Source: Planktothrix serta PCC 8927 (GTDB lineage Bacteria; Cyanobacteriota; Cyanobacteriia; Cyanobacteriales; Microcoleaceae). Taken from it: a stretch of 64,000 nucleotides of DNA. A model generated the notes under the pieces. That model ran no database searches, was not told where the DNA came from, and saw only the letters and a list, made by a program, of their open reading frames with translations. The stretch is from contig NZ_LR734839.1 in assembly GCF_900010725.2 (NCBI RefSeq), positions 1 through 64,000 of the forward strand. Reading direction: 5' to 3'. A program made the translations under genes and the position numbers. Positions within the stretch are counted from its first letter, which is position 1. Each line of letters opens with the position of its first letter. Positions 37,013 to 46,237 of this stretch are shown in pieces.

Positions 37013-38659
37013 TCAATATTGGAATTGTAAAAATGAACTCAATTTAACTTGATCTCTGCCGTTATTTTTGGATTCATATAGAGCTTCATCTGCTGCTAAA
37101 AACAGCGTTCCAATATCACCCGCATCCACACCTGGAATTGTACTAGCAACTCCTAAACTAATGCTGACAGATTCATGACGAGCGGGTAATTTTTCGGTTT
37201 TAAAGGGTAAAGCTAAAGCTTTAATCTTCTGACGGACGGCTTCAGCAATATAGAGGGCCCCCTTAGCATCGGTTTGAGGAAGGATCAGCACAAATTCTTC
37301 ACCCCCATAACGGGCTACTAGATCTCCTGGACGTTGAACGACACTGCGAATGGCTTGAGCGACCTCGCGTAAACATTGATCCCCGGCTTGATGACCATAG
37401 GTATCATTATAAATTTTAAAATGATCAATATCACAGACAACTAAAGATAATGGGGCGATTTCTCGCAACATTCGTTTCCATTCTATTTCTATCCGGTGAT
37501 CAAATTGTCTGCGGTTAGCAACTTCTGTGAGGGGATCAATATAGACTAATGCTTTTAATAGGCTATTTTCTTGTTGCAACTGTTTTAATTTTACGGCATC
37601 ATCCTGGTTATTTCTGAGCAGTTGTAAGCCAAAATAAAGACGATAAAGTTCACAGGATGAGGCGCAATAATTTCCGGCTAAATTCACTAAACCTAAACTA
37701 TATAATTGATAAGCAATCATCGGTTCAAGTTGAATACTTTCCGACGCGGTTGCTACTCGTTGCATCGCCATAGCCAGTTCTGGTTTTTTGTGGAGGATCA
37801 CCCAGAGAGATTGTAAATGATCCCGATAAATTCCAGTTAAGGTTGCAGAGGTTTGTAATAATTCTTCAAAGGTAATCAGATCACAACCTAAGTGATAAAG
37901 AGCCAGATGAACTAAATAGGGATGTCCTCCCACTAAATCCGTTAATTTTTGAATTTGATCAGCCCTTAAATTGATTTGATAACGTTTGGCTAAGTCTTTA
38001 ACTTGATCAAGATTAAAAGCCGGGAGTTCAATCGCTAAACCAATATTAAACGGAGATTGATTAACATTTAAAGATACATAAACTTCTGTCGATTGTACTA
38101 AAACTAAATTCAGGTTTTGCCAAATTTTATTTTGTCTTCCCTGTTCATACCAAAATCGAATTAAGGGAAGAAAATCTTGAATAATATTGTTGTATTCAAA
38201 GACACAATTTAATTCATTAAAAGCTAAAAATAAGGGCTGATTAATTTGGGGTAAGATATAGCTTTCTAAGTAAAGTGTACAACTGACTTTACTTCCCATA
38301 TCCTCATCCCAATAATCCGTTAATTTAGGTTCAAGTTCCAATTGTCGAGCAATATTAACACACAGCCATCTGAAAAATTTATTTGTATTCTCAAAAATAG
38401 CGGTATCAGTTTGGAGAAAATCAATTAAAACAGTTCGGTATCCTAACACTTCAGCATGGTTCATGAGCCTTAACATTAAAGAACTTTTCCCCATTTTTCT
38501 AGGCGCTTTCACTCGCAGTAAACTCCCCGATTTTTCAATTTCTGCATAGGCCAATCCTTCACAGGGAAGACGTTGAATATAAAATTTGGAATCTAAAGGA
38601 ATTGGACTATCAGGAAATTCTATGACTTCTTTATCCGAAAATATAGGGTTTAAAGACAT
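37013..38659 (-). CDS. STAND-like AAA ATPase fused to a diguanylate cyclase
   Basis: A 548-residue fusion. Residues 20-290 carry the same AAA-like module as the WD40 paralogues, with Walker A APRKMGKSSL (G57-S60) but a weak Walker B (FLAFNELNCVF, N-E in place of D-E). A helical linker (330-370) leads to a GGDEF domain: DPLTEVANRRQFD at 375, the active-site loop GGEEF at 452-456 and an inhibitory-site RxxD (RPGD, 443-446) five residues before it, so product inhibition is possible. It makes c-di-GMP from GTP. It is soluble. The WD40 paralogue starts 44 bases away. An ATPase of this type as the control part of a cyclase is unusual. Confidence 0.9.
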   Translation of the reverse strand: MSLNPIFSDKEVIEFPDSPIPLDSKFYIQRLPCEGLAYAEIEKSGSLLRVKAPRKMGKSSLMLRLMNHAEVLGYRTVLIDFLQTDTAIFENTNKFFRWLCVNIARQLELEPKLTDYWDEDMGSKVSCTLYLESYILPQINQPLFLAFNELNCVFEYNNIIQDFLPLIRFWYEQGRQNKIWQNLNLVLVQSTEVYVSLNVNQSPFNIGLAIELPAFNLDQVKDLAKRYQINLRADQIQKLTDLVGGHPYLVHLALYHLGCDLITFEELLQTSATLTGIYRDHLQSLWVILHKKPELAMAMQRVATASESIQLEPMIAYQLYSLGLVNLAGNYCASSCELYRLYFGLQLLRNNQDDAVKLKQLQQENSLLKALVYIDPLTEVANRRQFDHRIEIEWKRMLREIAPLSLVVCDIDHFKIYNDTYGHQAGDQCLREVAQAIRSVVQRPGDLVARYGGEEFVLILPQTDAKGALYIAEAVRQKIKALALPFKTEKLPARHESVSISLGVASTIPGVDAGDIGTLFLAADEALYESKNNGRDQVKLSSFLQFQY

Positions 38660-38995
38660 ATTATCCCTTGGGGTTATAACACATTGTTACTATTCAACAG
38701 AGGGTTTGAACTGTTCAGCAGTAGGGTTTGATCATCGCTGCTGAGTTGTGATTAGCGAATGGATTAAAGCATAGGCTACAATTAATATAGAGCCTTACTG
38801 TCCTAAATTCAACTTATTTCTTTAAATACAGATGAATACGAATACAGCAAGCTAGTCAAAAGATACGCTGAAACAAATGTTACAAAAAGTTGGATTCAAC
38901 ATCCCCATTCTTTAAGATTAGAATCATTTCCTGTTCGGTTCAGGAACGGGAGTCAAGGGGATGTATCTCAATTTAGGCTAAAAATAAAACCCCCT
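38660..38995. other. Gap between the STAND-GGDEF gene and fumC, with a nested hairpin
   Basis: No gene is seen. ACATCCCC (38899-38906) pairs with GGGGATGT (38957-38964); an inner TTCCTG/CAGGAA stem sits at 38928-38946. The hairpin is 32 bases beyond the fumC stop, so it may form its 3' end, or it may be the remains of a small palindromic transposable element. Confidence 0.55.
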
Positions 38996-40399
38996 TCAAA
39001 GCTCAGGATATGCCATTTTATAGGGATCTACAATTTCGTCAAATTCTTCGCTGGAAATATAACCGAATTCCAGACAAACTTCTTTTAAAGTTAGATCTTT
39101 TTCCAGAGCAATATGAGCAACTTTGGCTGCGTTATCATAGCCAATTTTGGGAGCTAAAGCTGTTACCAACATTAAGGATTGTTCAACATAACTGTTAATT
39201 TTCTTACGATTAACTTGTAATCCTGCTAATAAAAAATCTGTAAAATTATGACAACTATCCGATAAAATTGCTACCGATTGAATGAAATTAAAAATGATCA
39301 TCGGTTTGAACACATTTAACTCAAAATGTCCCTGAGAACCCGCAATACTAATCGCCGTATCATACCCAATTACCTGCGCGGCTACCATTGTCATCGCTTC
39401 GCATTGTGTGGGGTTAACTTTCCCTGGCATAATTGATGAACCGGGTTCATTTTCAGGTAAAATTAATTCTCCTAAACCACAACGGGGGCCACTTCCTAAA
39501 AACCGAATATCATTGGCAATTTTCATTAACGAACAGGCTAAGGTTTTTAAGGCTCCACTCGCCATCACTAGACCATCATGAGCCGCCATGGCTGCGAATT
39601 TATTGGGAGCAGAAATAAAGGGTAATCCTGTGATTTGATGAATCTGATTTGACACTTTTTCGGCAAATCCTTTGGGCGTATTTAATCCAGTTCCGACCGC
39701 AGTTCCACCAATGGCTAATTCATATAAATCGGGTAAAATTAGCTCCAGGCGTTTTAAATTCCCATCCAATTGAGCCACATAACCCGAAAATTCTTGACCT
39801 AAAGTTAAGGGAACAGCATCTTGTAAATGGGTTCTCCCAATTTTAACAATATCGGCAAATTCTTCGGCTTTAGCTTGTAACCCATCTCGCATTTTTTTGA
39901 CACTGGGAATTAACCGTTGAGTAATGGCAATAGCTGCTGCAATGTGCATTGCTGTAGGAAATGTATCGTTAGAAGATTGAGACATATTGACATGATCATT
40001 GGGATGAATCGGGGTTTTACTTCCTAAGATTCCTCCGGCTATTTCAATAGCTCGATTGGCAATAACTTCATTAACATTCATATTAGATTGGGTGCCACTT
40101 CCGGTCATCCAAACTCGTAAAGGAAAATGATCATCGAGTTTGCCATTAATAACTTCATCGGCGGCTTGCACAATTAATTTAGCTTTGTCTGCGGGAAGTT
40201 TTCCTAATTCTTGATTCGTAATAGCGGCGGCTTTTTTGAGAATCCCAAAGGCAGTAATCACTTCTTTAGGCATTAAATCATTACCAATGCTAAAATAATA
40301 AATAGAGCGTTGAGTTTGCGCCCCCCAATAGCGATCGCTCGCTACCTCAATTTCTCCCATGCTATCGCGTTCTTTCCGGGTTGGTTGTTCAGTTGTCAT
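38996..40399 (-). CDS. fumC: Fumarate hydratase class II
   Basis: A 467-residue member of the fumarase/aspartase superfamily, which interconverts fumarate and malate. The signature loop [17 protein letters not shown] is complete, with [17 protein letters not shown] and [18 protein letters not shown] upstream, which distinguish FumC from aspartase and argininosuccinate lyase. The length matches FumC (about 465). No neighbour belongs to the same pathway. Start ATG at 40399 gives [19 protein letters not shown]. Confidence 0.95.
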   Translation of the reverse strand: MTTEQPTRKERDSMGEIEVASDRYWGAQTQRSIYYFSIGNDLMPKEVITAFGILKKAAAITNQELGKLPADKAKLIVQAADEVINGKLDDHFPLRVWMTGSGTQSNMNVNEVIANRAIEIAGGILGSKTPIHPNDHVNMSQSSNDTFPTAMHIAAAIAITQRLIPSVKKMRDGLQAKAEEFADIVKIGRTHLQDAVPLTLGQEFSGYVAQLDGNLKRLELILPDLYELAIGGTAVGTGLNTPKGFAEKVSNQIHQITGLPFISAPNKFAAMAAHDGLVMASGALKTLACSLMKIANDIRFLGSGPRCGLGELILPENEPGSSIMPGKVNPTQCEAMTMVAAQVIGYDTAISIAGSQGHFELNVFKPMIIFNFIQSVAILSDSCHNFTDFLLAGLQVNRKKINSYVEQSLMLVTALAPKIGYDNAAKVAHIALEKDLTLKEVCLEFGYISSEEFDEIVDPYKMAYPEL

Positions 40400-40892
40400 C
40401 TTGAGAGTTCTCCCGATTCAATGTCATTAATTATTAATTTTATCAAAAAGGGGAGCAAGAAGACTCATCCCCAAATTTTGATCAGGGGTTACAATCTGAT
40501 CAAGAGCAGATTTGAGGAAAAAATTGCCCCCTCAAAAAATAAAAAATTGTTTCTAATAAATAGAGATATTTGAGTTAAATTTATTCAATTTTCAAGCTTT
40601 AAAAGTTAGGTTATATCCCGCCCAAGAACAGCGCATCTATAGGGCTACGCATTATAGTTAGGACACTTCTAAATCCAGCAAACTCATTCCCTGTTCACAG
40701 ATACAGGTCACGGGAAGCCCTACATCCCTCATCTTCTGTCAACTTTTGGTAAACTAATTTTAAGGAAATGTAAACAGTTGTTACTGGAGATGCCGTTCAA
40801 CTTGAACCTGAAAACTCTACTGTATCGCTGGTTTACATCATTTCTACCCAGGGTATCAACCCCAAGATCACTGTTGAATCATTTGGAGCTTC
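40400..40892. other. Gap between fumC and gcvP, with a possible gcvP leader
   Basis: The first 200 bases are AT-rich. In the 120 bases before gcvP one frame (40774-40899) stays open and reads smoothly (TGDAVQLEPENSTVSLVY...) but has no ATG, GTG or TTG, so it is not called a gene. No glycine-riboswitch core was found by eye. An inverted repeat GTTCAA-CTTGAAC lies at about 40794-40806. Confidence 0.4.
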
Positions 40893-43823
40893 ATGTTAGA
40901 AATTAATTCCTCAGCGAACACCCAGCTTGAAACCATCCCGTCTTCCGCCTCTAATAGCAACGGAAAATACCCCAAAATGAACGGACAAGAGGGTTTTGTC
41001 CAACGGCATTTAGGCCCCAATTTTCAAGAGATTCAACAAATGTTAAAATTATTGGAGGTTTCTAGTTTAGAGGATTTAATTGATCAAACCATTCCCTCAA
41101 CAATTCGCCTCAATCAAAGCTTACAATTACCAGAAGCTTTAAGTGAATATGCAGCCCTGAATCAATTAAAAGCGATCGCTTCTCAAAATAAAGTCTATCG
41201 TTCTTTTATTGGCATGGGTTATGCCGATTGTATCACACCCGGAGTGATTCAAAGAAATATATTAGAAAACCCCGGATGGTATACCGCTTATACTCCCTAT
41301 CAAGCGGAAATTGCCCAAGGTCGTTTAGAAGCGTTACTAAACTTTCAAACCCTGATTATAGACTTAACGGGATTAGAAATAGCTAACGCTTCCCTATTAG
41401 ATGAAGCAACTGCGGCTGCTGAAGCTATGAGTCTGAGCTATGGGGTTTCTAAAACCAAAGCTAATAGCTTTTTTGTTTCTCAAGATTGTCATCCCCAAAC
41501 GATTGATGTCGTCAAAACCCGTGCAATTCCCCTAGGCATTGATATTATTATTGGAGATCATCAGACTTTTGATTTTAATACTCCTCTCTTTGGATGTCTT
41601 CTACAATATCCGGCTAGTGATGGAATAATTTATGACTATCGAAACTTTATTGAAACCGCCCATAACCATAACGCTTTAGTCACAGTTGCGGCGGATATTT
41701 TAAGTTTAACGCTGTTAACGCCTCCGGGGGAATTCGGAGCAGATATTGCGGTGGGAAGTACCCAACGGTTGGGCGTTCCCCTGGGTTATGGTGGCCCCCA
41801 TGCAGCCTATTTTGCCACCAAAGAAGCCTATAAGCGCAACGTTCCAGGGCGGATAGTTGGTGTTTCTAAAGATGCTCAAGGAAACCCAGCATTGCGGTTA
41901 GCATTACAAACCCGTGAGCAACATATTCGCCGCGATAAAGCTACCAGTAATATTTGTACCGCCCAGGTTTTATTAGCGGTAATTGCGAGTTTATATGCGG
42001 TGTATCATGGGCCGTCTGGACTCCAACAAATTGCCCAAACTATTCATCAGTTAACCTTAACCTTAGCAGAAGGGTTAAAACGCTTAGGTTATTCAATGGG
42101 AACAGAACCCTTTTTTGATACAATTAAAGTAGAATTAGGGGAAAAATCCTTAACGGAAATTCTGTCAGCGGCCGCAGCTAAAGAAATTAATCTCCGAGTC
42201 ATTGATCAGCATACAGTTGGGATTAGTTTAGATGAAACCACAACAATTCAAGATATAATGGATTTGTGGGAAATCTTTGCCGGATCTGAGTTACCTTTTA
42301 GCGTTGAAGAGGTCTTAAAAACCTCCGAAAATATTACCGCATTTACTCGCAAATCTGCCTATTTAACCCATCCCGTTTTTAACAGTTACCATTCCGAAAC
42401 AGAACTCTTACGCTATATTCATCGCTTAGAAACGAAGGATTTATCGTTAAATACTTCGATGATTCCGTTAGGTTCCTGTACAATGAAATTAAATGCAACT
42501 GCGGAAATGATTCCGGTAACTTGGCCGGAATTTGGTAAACTGCATCCTTTCGCCCCCAAAGAGCAAACCCAAGGCTATCAAATTCTGTTTGAACAGTTAG
42601 AAAACTGGTTAGCTGAAATCACAGGATTTGCTGGGATTTCTTTACAACCCAATGCAGGTTCTCAAGGAGAATATACGGGATTATTAGTAATTCGGAAATA
42701 CCATGAAAATCGAGGAGAAATTCACCGCAATATTTGTTTAATTCCTGAATCTGCTCATGGTACAAATCCAGCTAGTGCCGTGCTGTGTGGGTTTAAAGTG
42801 GTTCCTGTTGTTTGTGATGATCAAGGCAATATTGATATTGCCGATTTGCAAGCTAAAGCTGAAAAACATCAGAATAATTTAGCTGCATTAATGATAACAT
42901 ATCCTTCGACTCACGGGGTATTTGAAACCGGAATTGAAGCAATTTGTAATATTATTCATGCCAATGGTGGACAAGTTTATCTGGATGGGGCGAATATGAA
43001 CGCCCAAGTCGGGTTATGTCGTCCAGGGAATTTTGGGGCCGATGTCTGCCACCTAAACCTGCATAAAACCTTCTGTATTCCTCACGGGGGCGGTGGGCCA
43101 GGAATGGGGCCAATTGGGGTAGCCTCTCATTTAGTTCCCTTCCTCCCCGGTCATGCAGTGGTGGAATTAGAAGGAAATGACCGCATTGGGGCGGTTTCTG
43201 CGGCGCCTTGGGGGAGTGCAAGTATTCTAGTGATTTCTTGGATGTATATTGCCATGATGGGGGCAAAAGGATTAACAGAAGCGACAAAAGTGGCAATTTT
43301 AAATGCGAATTATATTGCCCGTCGTTTAGATGAATATTACCCGACTTTGTACAAAGGAAATCAGGGATTTGTTGCCCATGAATGTATTTTAGATTTACGT
43401 TCTGTGAAGAAATCCGCAGGCATTGAAGTTGATGATATTGCTAAACGTTTAATGGATTATGGATTTCATGCGCCGACGGTTTCTTGGCCTGTAGCAGGAA
43501 CCATGATGGTAGAACCAACCGAAAGCGAATCAAAAGCAGAATTAGATCGATTTTGTGATACTATGATTGCCATTCGTCAGGAGATTGCTAATATTGAATC
43601 GGGGGTTATGGATGCCACAAATAACGTTTTAAAAAATGCTCCTCATACGGCAATATCGTTAATTTGTGGCGAATGGAATCATCCCTACTCCCGTGAACAA
43701 GCCGCCTATCCTGCACCCTGGACAAAAGAGCATAAATTCTGGCCGTCTGTGGGACGCATTGATAATGCCTTTGGCGATCGCAATTTTGTTTGTTCTTGTT
43801 TGCCCATGGCAGCTTATCAATAA
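40893..43823 (+). CDS. gcvP: Glycine dehydrogenase (decarboxylating), P protein
   Basis: The 976-residue P protein of the glycine cleavage system, a PLP enzyme that decarboxylates glycine and passes the aminomethyl group to the H protein, needed for photorespiration in cyanobacteria. Two homologous halves are clear; the PLP lysine is K725 in [22 protein letters not shown]-terminal QRHLGP (from residue 37) is the usual beginning of the fold. Length is normal for the single-chain type. The other cleavage genes (gcvT, gcvH) are not in the window, so it is unlinked. ATG at 40893 is accepted because it lies right before a variable leader. Confidence 0.96.
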   Translation: MLEINSSANTQLETIPSSASNSNGKYPKMNGQEGFVQRHLGPNFQEIQQMLKLLEVSSLEDLIDQTIPSTIRLNQSLQLPEALSEYAALNQLKAIASQNKVYRSFIGMGYADCITPGVIQRNILENPGWYTAYTPYQAEIAQGRLEALLNFQTLIIDLTGLEIANASLLDEATAAAEAMSLSYGVSKTKANSFFVSQDCHPQTIDVVKTRAIPLGIDIIIGDHQTFDFNTPLFGCLLQYPASDGIIYDYRNFIETAHNHNALVTVAADILSLTLLTPPGEFGADIAVGSTQRLGVPLGYGGPHAAYFATKEAYKRNVPGRIVGVSKDAQGNPALRLALQTREQHIRRDKATSNICTAQVLLAVIASLYAVYHGPSGLQQIAQTIHQLTLTLAEGLKRLGYSMGTEPFFDTIKVELGEKSLTEILSAAAAKEINLRVIDQHTVGISLDETTTIQDIMDLWEIFAGSELPFSVEEVLKTSENITAFTRKSAYLTHPVFNSYHSETELLRYIHRLETKDLSLNTSMIPLGSCTMKLNATAEMIPVTWPEFGKLHPFAPKEQTQGYQILFEQLENWLAEITGFAGISLQPNAGSQGEYTGLLVIRKYHENRGEIHRNICLIPESAHGTNPASAVLCGFKVVPVVCDDQGNIDIADLQAKAEKHQNNLAALMITYPSTHGVFETGIEAICNIIHANGGQVYLDGANMNAQVGLCRPGNFGADVCHLNLHKTFCIPHGGGGPGMGPIGVASHLVPFLPGHAVVELEGNDRIGAVSAAPWGSASILVISWMYIAMMGAKGLTEATKVAILNANYIARRLDEYYPTLYKGNQGFVAHECILDLRSVKKSAGIEVDDIAKRLMDYGFHAPTVSWPVAGTMMVEPTESESKAELDRFCDTMIAIRQEIANIESGVMDATNNVLKNAPHTAISLICGEWNHPYSREQAAYPAPWTKEHKFWPSVGRIDNAFGDRNFVCSCLPMAAYQ

Positions 43824-44010
43824 AGGCTAATCTTCTCGTTAAAACCCTCTGTGTCTCTGTGTCTTTGTGGTCAACTTCTAGGATTTTAATTGGCTTGATA
43901 CAGAGACTACAGACACCACATCCCCCTAAAATTGGCCCCAGAAATCTAGCAATTTAAGATTTGTTGCGAAAATTAACGTCCAAAACGGTACAATAAATTC
44001 CGTTCAGAAC

Positions 44011-44079
44011 CCGCAGTTTAGGTTAGCATCCCAAATCCTGATGTTTGTGGTCTGATGTGGGGTGTCAACAAAACTGCGG
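44011..44079 (+). other. Structured leader of desB
   Basis: CCGCAGTTT (44011-44019) and AAACTGCGG (44071-44079) form a 9-bp closing stem; inside, CATCCC (44027-44032) pairs with GGGGTG (44059-44064). It ends 30 bases before the desB start codon and may influence translation, for instance by temperature. Confidence 0.5.
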
Positions 44080-44108
44080 ATTGTTCATAAGGTCAAATCA
44101 AAACATTC

Positions 44109-45191
44109 GTGCAATTATCCAATCGGTCTAACCAGGCAACCCTTAGTGCCTTATCAACCCAAACCGCAGAAGTACCCTTTACTCTCCAAGATGTAAAAGC
44201 AGCGATTCCCGCCCACTGCTTTGAACCCTCAGTTTGGAAATCTCTGAGTTACTTCTTTCTTGATATTTCCATCATCGCCGGGTTCTATTTCATCGCCTAT
44301 AAACTCGATTCTTGGCTGTTTTTCCCCATTTTTTGGGTGATGCAAGGAACGATGTTTTGGGCGTTATTTGTTGTCGGCCATGATTGCGGTCATGGGTCTT
44401 TCTCCAAAATCAAATGGCTGAATAACTTAATTGGCCATATTTCCCATGTCCCCCTGCTTGTCCCCTATCACGGTTGGCGGATTAGCCACAGAACTCATCA
44501 CGCCAATACTGGAAATATTGACACTGATGAAAGTTGGTATCCGGTGACGGAAACCAAGTTTAATCTGATGCCTTGGTATGAAAAGCTATTTCGCTTTTAT
44601 TTGCCTTTGCTGGCCTATCCGATTTATCTATTTCGGCGATCGCCCAATCGTCAAGGCTCTCACTTTCTCCCCAGTAGCCCTCTGTTTAAACCCTCTGAAA
44701 AATGGGATATTATTACCAGTACATCCCTATTAGTGGTCATGGTAGGCTTTTTAGGATTTCTCACCTATCAATTCGGATGGGTGTTTTTCGTGAAATACTA
44801 TTTCATGCCCTATCTGGTGTTTGTGATCTGGCTGGATCTCGTTACCTACTTACATCATAGTGAAGCTGATATCCCCTGGTATCGAGGCGAGGATTGGAAT
44901 TTCCTCAAAGGAGCTTTATCAACCATTGACCGTGACTATGGGTTTATTAACCCCATTCATCATGATATTGGCACTCACGTTGCTCACCACATTTTCTTAA
45001 GTATTCCCCATTATCATTTAAAAACAGCAACGGAAGCGATTAAACCGCTTTTAGGGGATTATTATCACTATTCCAATGAACCAATTTGGAAGAGTTTTAT
45101 TCAATCCTATTGGTCTTGTCATTTTGTTGCTGATCAGGGTTCAGGAATCTATTATCAATCGGGTTGGAAGTCCAAAAAAACCGTTGATTAA
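44109..45191 (+). CDS. desB: Acyl-lipid omega-3 (delta-15) fatty acid desaturase
   Basis: A 360-residue membrane di-iron desaturase that adds the omega-3 double bond to linoleoyl chains, a typical cold response in cyanobacteria. The three histidine boxes are GHDCGHGSF, HRTHHANTGN and HVAHHIF. The sequence FTLQDVKAAIPAHCFEPSV near the N terminus and GALSTIDRDYGFINPIHHD before the third box are specific to DesB and not DesA. A GTG start at 44109 gives the family length. A folded leader precedes it and a strong terminator follows. Confidence 0.95.
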   Translation: MQLSNRSNQATLSALSTQTAEVPFTLQDVKAAIPAHCFEPSVWKSLSYFFLDISIIAGFYFIAYKLDSWLFFPIFWVMQGTMFWALFVVGHDCGHGSFSKIKWLNNLIGHISHVPLLVPYHGWRISHRTHHANTGNIDTDESWYPVTETKFNLMPWYEKLFRFYLPLLAYPIYLFRRSPNRQGSHFLPSSPLFKPSEKWDIITSTSLLVVMVGFLGFLTYQFGWVFFVKYYFMPYLVFVIWLDLVTYLHHSEADIPWYRGEDWNFLKGALSTIDRDYGFINPIHHDIGTHVAHHIFLSIPHYHLKTATEAIKPLLGDYYHYSNEPIWKSFIQSYWSCHFVADQGSGIYYQSGWKSKKTVD

Positions 45192-45210
45192 AGACTGAAC
45201 AACTCAGAAG

Positions 45211-45241
45211 CGGGGTTTCGGGTTAGGAATCCCGTTTTTTT
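45211..45241 (+). terminator. Intrinsic terminator of desB
   Basis: CGGG-G-TTTC, loop GGGTTA, GGAA-T-CCCG, followed by seven T. It lies 20 bases after the stop codon. Confidence 0.88.
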
Positions 45242-45320
45242 CCTTTCTAAAATTTGAAAAATTAACTCTGAATTTGATATCATCAAGTTTATATCCCTAT
45301 TCTGTCACTCTCCGATATTA

Positions 45321-45383
45321 TTCCTGTTTCCTGTTCCCTGTTCCCTGTTCCCTGTTTCCTGTTCCCTGTCCCCTGTTCCCTCC
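45321..45383. repeat. Heptanucleotide array (CTGTTCC)n, about 8 units
   Basis: Consecutive CTGTTCC/CTGTTTC units, of the short tandem repeat type common in cyanobacteria, end exactly at the stop of the secreted-protein gene. Confidence 0.85.
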
Positions 45384-46103
45384 CTATTGAATTTTAACGT
45401 TTAATTGATAACTAGCATTCCCACGAGTTCCGCCAACAACAATTTCATAATTTCCAGTGGCGGGTAATTTCAAGCTAGACTGGGTGGCTTCTGTTTTCAA
45501 AACCTGCCCATTGGGGGCAATAATATCAAAAACAGCGTTATTTTCTAAAGCGGTAATTTTAACATCCATTCTCTGCCCTTTGTTAGCTTTTAATAAATAA
45601 ATATCTCGACTCCCCCGTACAACAGATTGACTCACGGTTGCTGAATTTTTGCCCGGTGCGAAACGAATTTGAGACACCAAACAAGGTTGTTTTTGATAAA
45701 TCACCCGTCCGGTATTCAGAGAATCGGCTGTTAACGTCCAGGTTTCTTTGCTTTTTTGGGTATCTAACTCAATTTTTGTGGTAATATTTAAGATTAATTG
45801 ATTTCCTTTTTTTATTCCTTGTAACGTTTGAGTATAGGACGTATAATAGGATTCTTTTTCATTATGAATCGTTGCTTCTACTCGACCTGTGACTTGATTA
45901 TTACTATTAATATAAATCCGGGCGATGGAGTCTATATTATCATTAGCAACGGCAAAACAATAACCTTGAATTGAGGAAGAGGGTCGGGAATTTTGAGCGA
46001 GTTGTAGGGGAAAATTAGACGGAATGGAAGCTACAGGATTAACCTGGGGTGTAACATTCAGGAGAGTTCCGACAACTGCCACAAATCCTAATATTTTCAT
46101 CAT
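45384..46103 (-). CDS. Secreted protein with a C-terminal PPC-like beta-sandwich
   Basis: The 239-residue product has a signal peptide (ILGFVAVVGTLL...) and a mature part of unknown role. The last 80 residues (MDVKITALENNAVFDIIAPNGQVL, then LPATGNYEIVVGGTRGNASYQLNVKIQ) match the bacterial pre-peptidase C-terminal fold, a beta-sandwich that often mediates export or carbohydrate binding. Residues 45-150 are beta-rich with two cysteines (CFAVAND and KQPCLVSQI) that may form a disulfide. No enzyme motif is seen. The ATG could be at 46103 or 46100. The gene lies between heptamer arrays, downstream of the WD40-ATPase gene. Confidence 0.8.
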   Translation of the reverse strand: MMKILGFVAVVGTLLNVTPQVNPVASIPSNFPLQLAQNSRPSSSIQGYCFAVANDNIDSIARIYINSNNQVTGRVEATIHNEKESYYTSYTQTLQGIKKGNQLILNITTKIELDTQKSKETWTLTADSLNTGRVIYQKQPCLVSQIRFAPGKNSATVSQSVVRGSRDIYLLKANKGQRMDVKITALENNAVFDIIAPNGQVLKTEATQSSLKLPATGNYEIVVGGTRGNASYQLNVKIQ

Positions 46104-46130
46104 TATTTTTACCTAGTTTACTTTTGACTT

Positions 46131-46237
46131 TTAACTATTACCTAGTTTACTATTACCTATTACCTAGTTTACTATTGCCTATTGCCTATTGCCTATTGCC
46201 TGTTCCCTGTTCCCTGTTCCCTGTTCCCTGTTCCCTG
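46131..46237. repeat. Heptanucleotide array (CTATTGC / CTGTTCC)n overlapping the 3' end of the WD40-ATPase gene
   Basis: ACTATTACCTAGTTT units, then CTATTGC units (46170-46200) and finally CTGTTCC units (46200-46237). The last 45 bases are inside the coding frame and supply its final 13 codons. Confidence 0.85.

Noticed and set aside
40600-40892. Possible glycine riboswitch ahead of gcvP
   Set aside because: The tandem-aptamer core sequences were not found by eye; the leader contains only a small GTTCAA/TTGAAC inverted repeat.
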